Part shown: piece after piece, positions 22,867 to 22,873 of the stretch
How positions within the stretch are numbered: the first letter of the stretch is position 1
Layout: each line of letters opens with the position of its first letter
Assembly (NCBI GenBank): GCA_030704765.1
Contig: JAUYDD010000015.1
Location: 1-22,873, forward strand
Direction: 5' to 3'
Source of the DNA: Nanobdellota archaeon
GTDB taxonomy: Archaea; Nanobdellota; Nanobdellia; Pacearchaeales; GW2011-AR1
Length of the DNA stretch: 22,873 nt
Notes under the pieces: model-generated
Database searches by the model: none
What the model saw: only the letters and a program-made list of their open reading frames with translations
Told to the model about the DNA's origin: nothing
Translations under genes and position numbers: made by a program

Positions 22867-22873
22867 GATGTGG

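Noticed and set aside
21048..22873. CRISPR array in the hairpin-rich regions
   Set aside because: There are no evenly spaced direct repeats with unique spacers; the structures are palindromes of different sequence and no cas genes are present.
1..22873. tRNA or rRNA genes
   Set aside because: I saw no cloverleaf or conserved rRNA stretch; every high-GC hairpin region was accounted for as a repeat or coding sequence.

Overview
The window looks like chromosomal DNA from an uncultivated, AT-rich archaeon, most probably a DPANN lineage of the Woesearchaeota/Pacearchaeota/Nanoarchaeota type. The evidence is a PCNA sliding clamp, a single-chain archaeo-eukaryotic primase that joins the PriS catalytic part to the PriL Fe-S part, TATA boxes (often TTTATAAA) about 25-33 bases before start codons, mostly leaderless genes, and large cysteine-rich, N-glycosylation-sequon-rich surface proteins. 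The lineage is inferred from gene content; there is no rRNA gene to confirm it.

Layout. (1) 1-140: tandem hairpins and one copy of a dispersed palindromic repeat (R1), which also encodes the C-terminus of the first gene. (2) 94-5635, minus strand: a tight four-gene block of two paralogous pilin-like proteins around a 1170-residue cysteine-rich envelope protein, plus a small three-helix membrane protein. (3) 5636-6354: a structured intergenic region around a small winged-helix regulator. (4) 6355-9621: two AAA_14/DUF4143 ATPases lying among three decayed copies of one beta-sandwich domain (here 'domain X'), with one copy of a second repeat (R2). (5) 9622-18406, minus: an operon of three exported proteins: a 1251-residue mosaic with a lectin-like end, a small cysteine-rich protein, and an M36-like metallopeptidase with a seven-bladed FG-GAP propeller, an intact domain X and a LamG domain. 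(6) 18565-21047: pcn and the fused primase, divergently transcribed from one short intergenic region; both have Shine-Dalgarno sites. (7) 21048-21255: a dense cluster of palindromes between convergent genes. (8) 21256-22452: an M16 zinc peptidase. (9) 22453-22873: second copies of R1 and R2 and a cruciform-like palindrome.

How it fits together. Most of the coding capacity goes to cell-surface and secreted proteins built from swapped modules, as expected for an ectosymbiont or biofilm archaeon. The replication genes form an ordinary core. The most unusual parts are the domain-X relics associated with the ATPase genes and the three families of dispersed palindromic elements (R1, R2, R3). R1 and R2 copies keep both sequence and stem pairing, which suggests mobile non-coding elements or structured RNAs.
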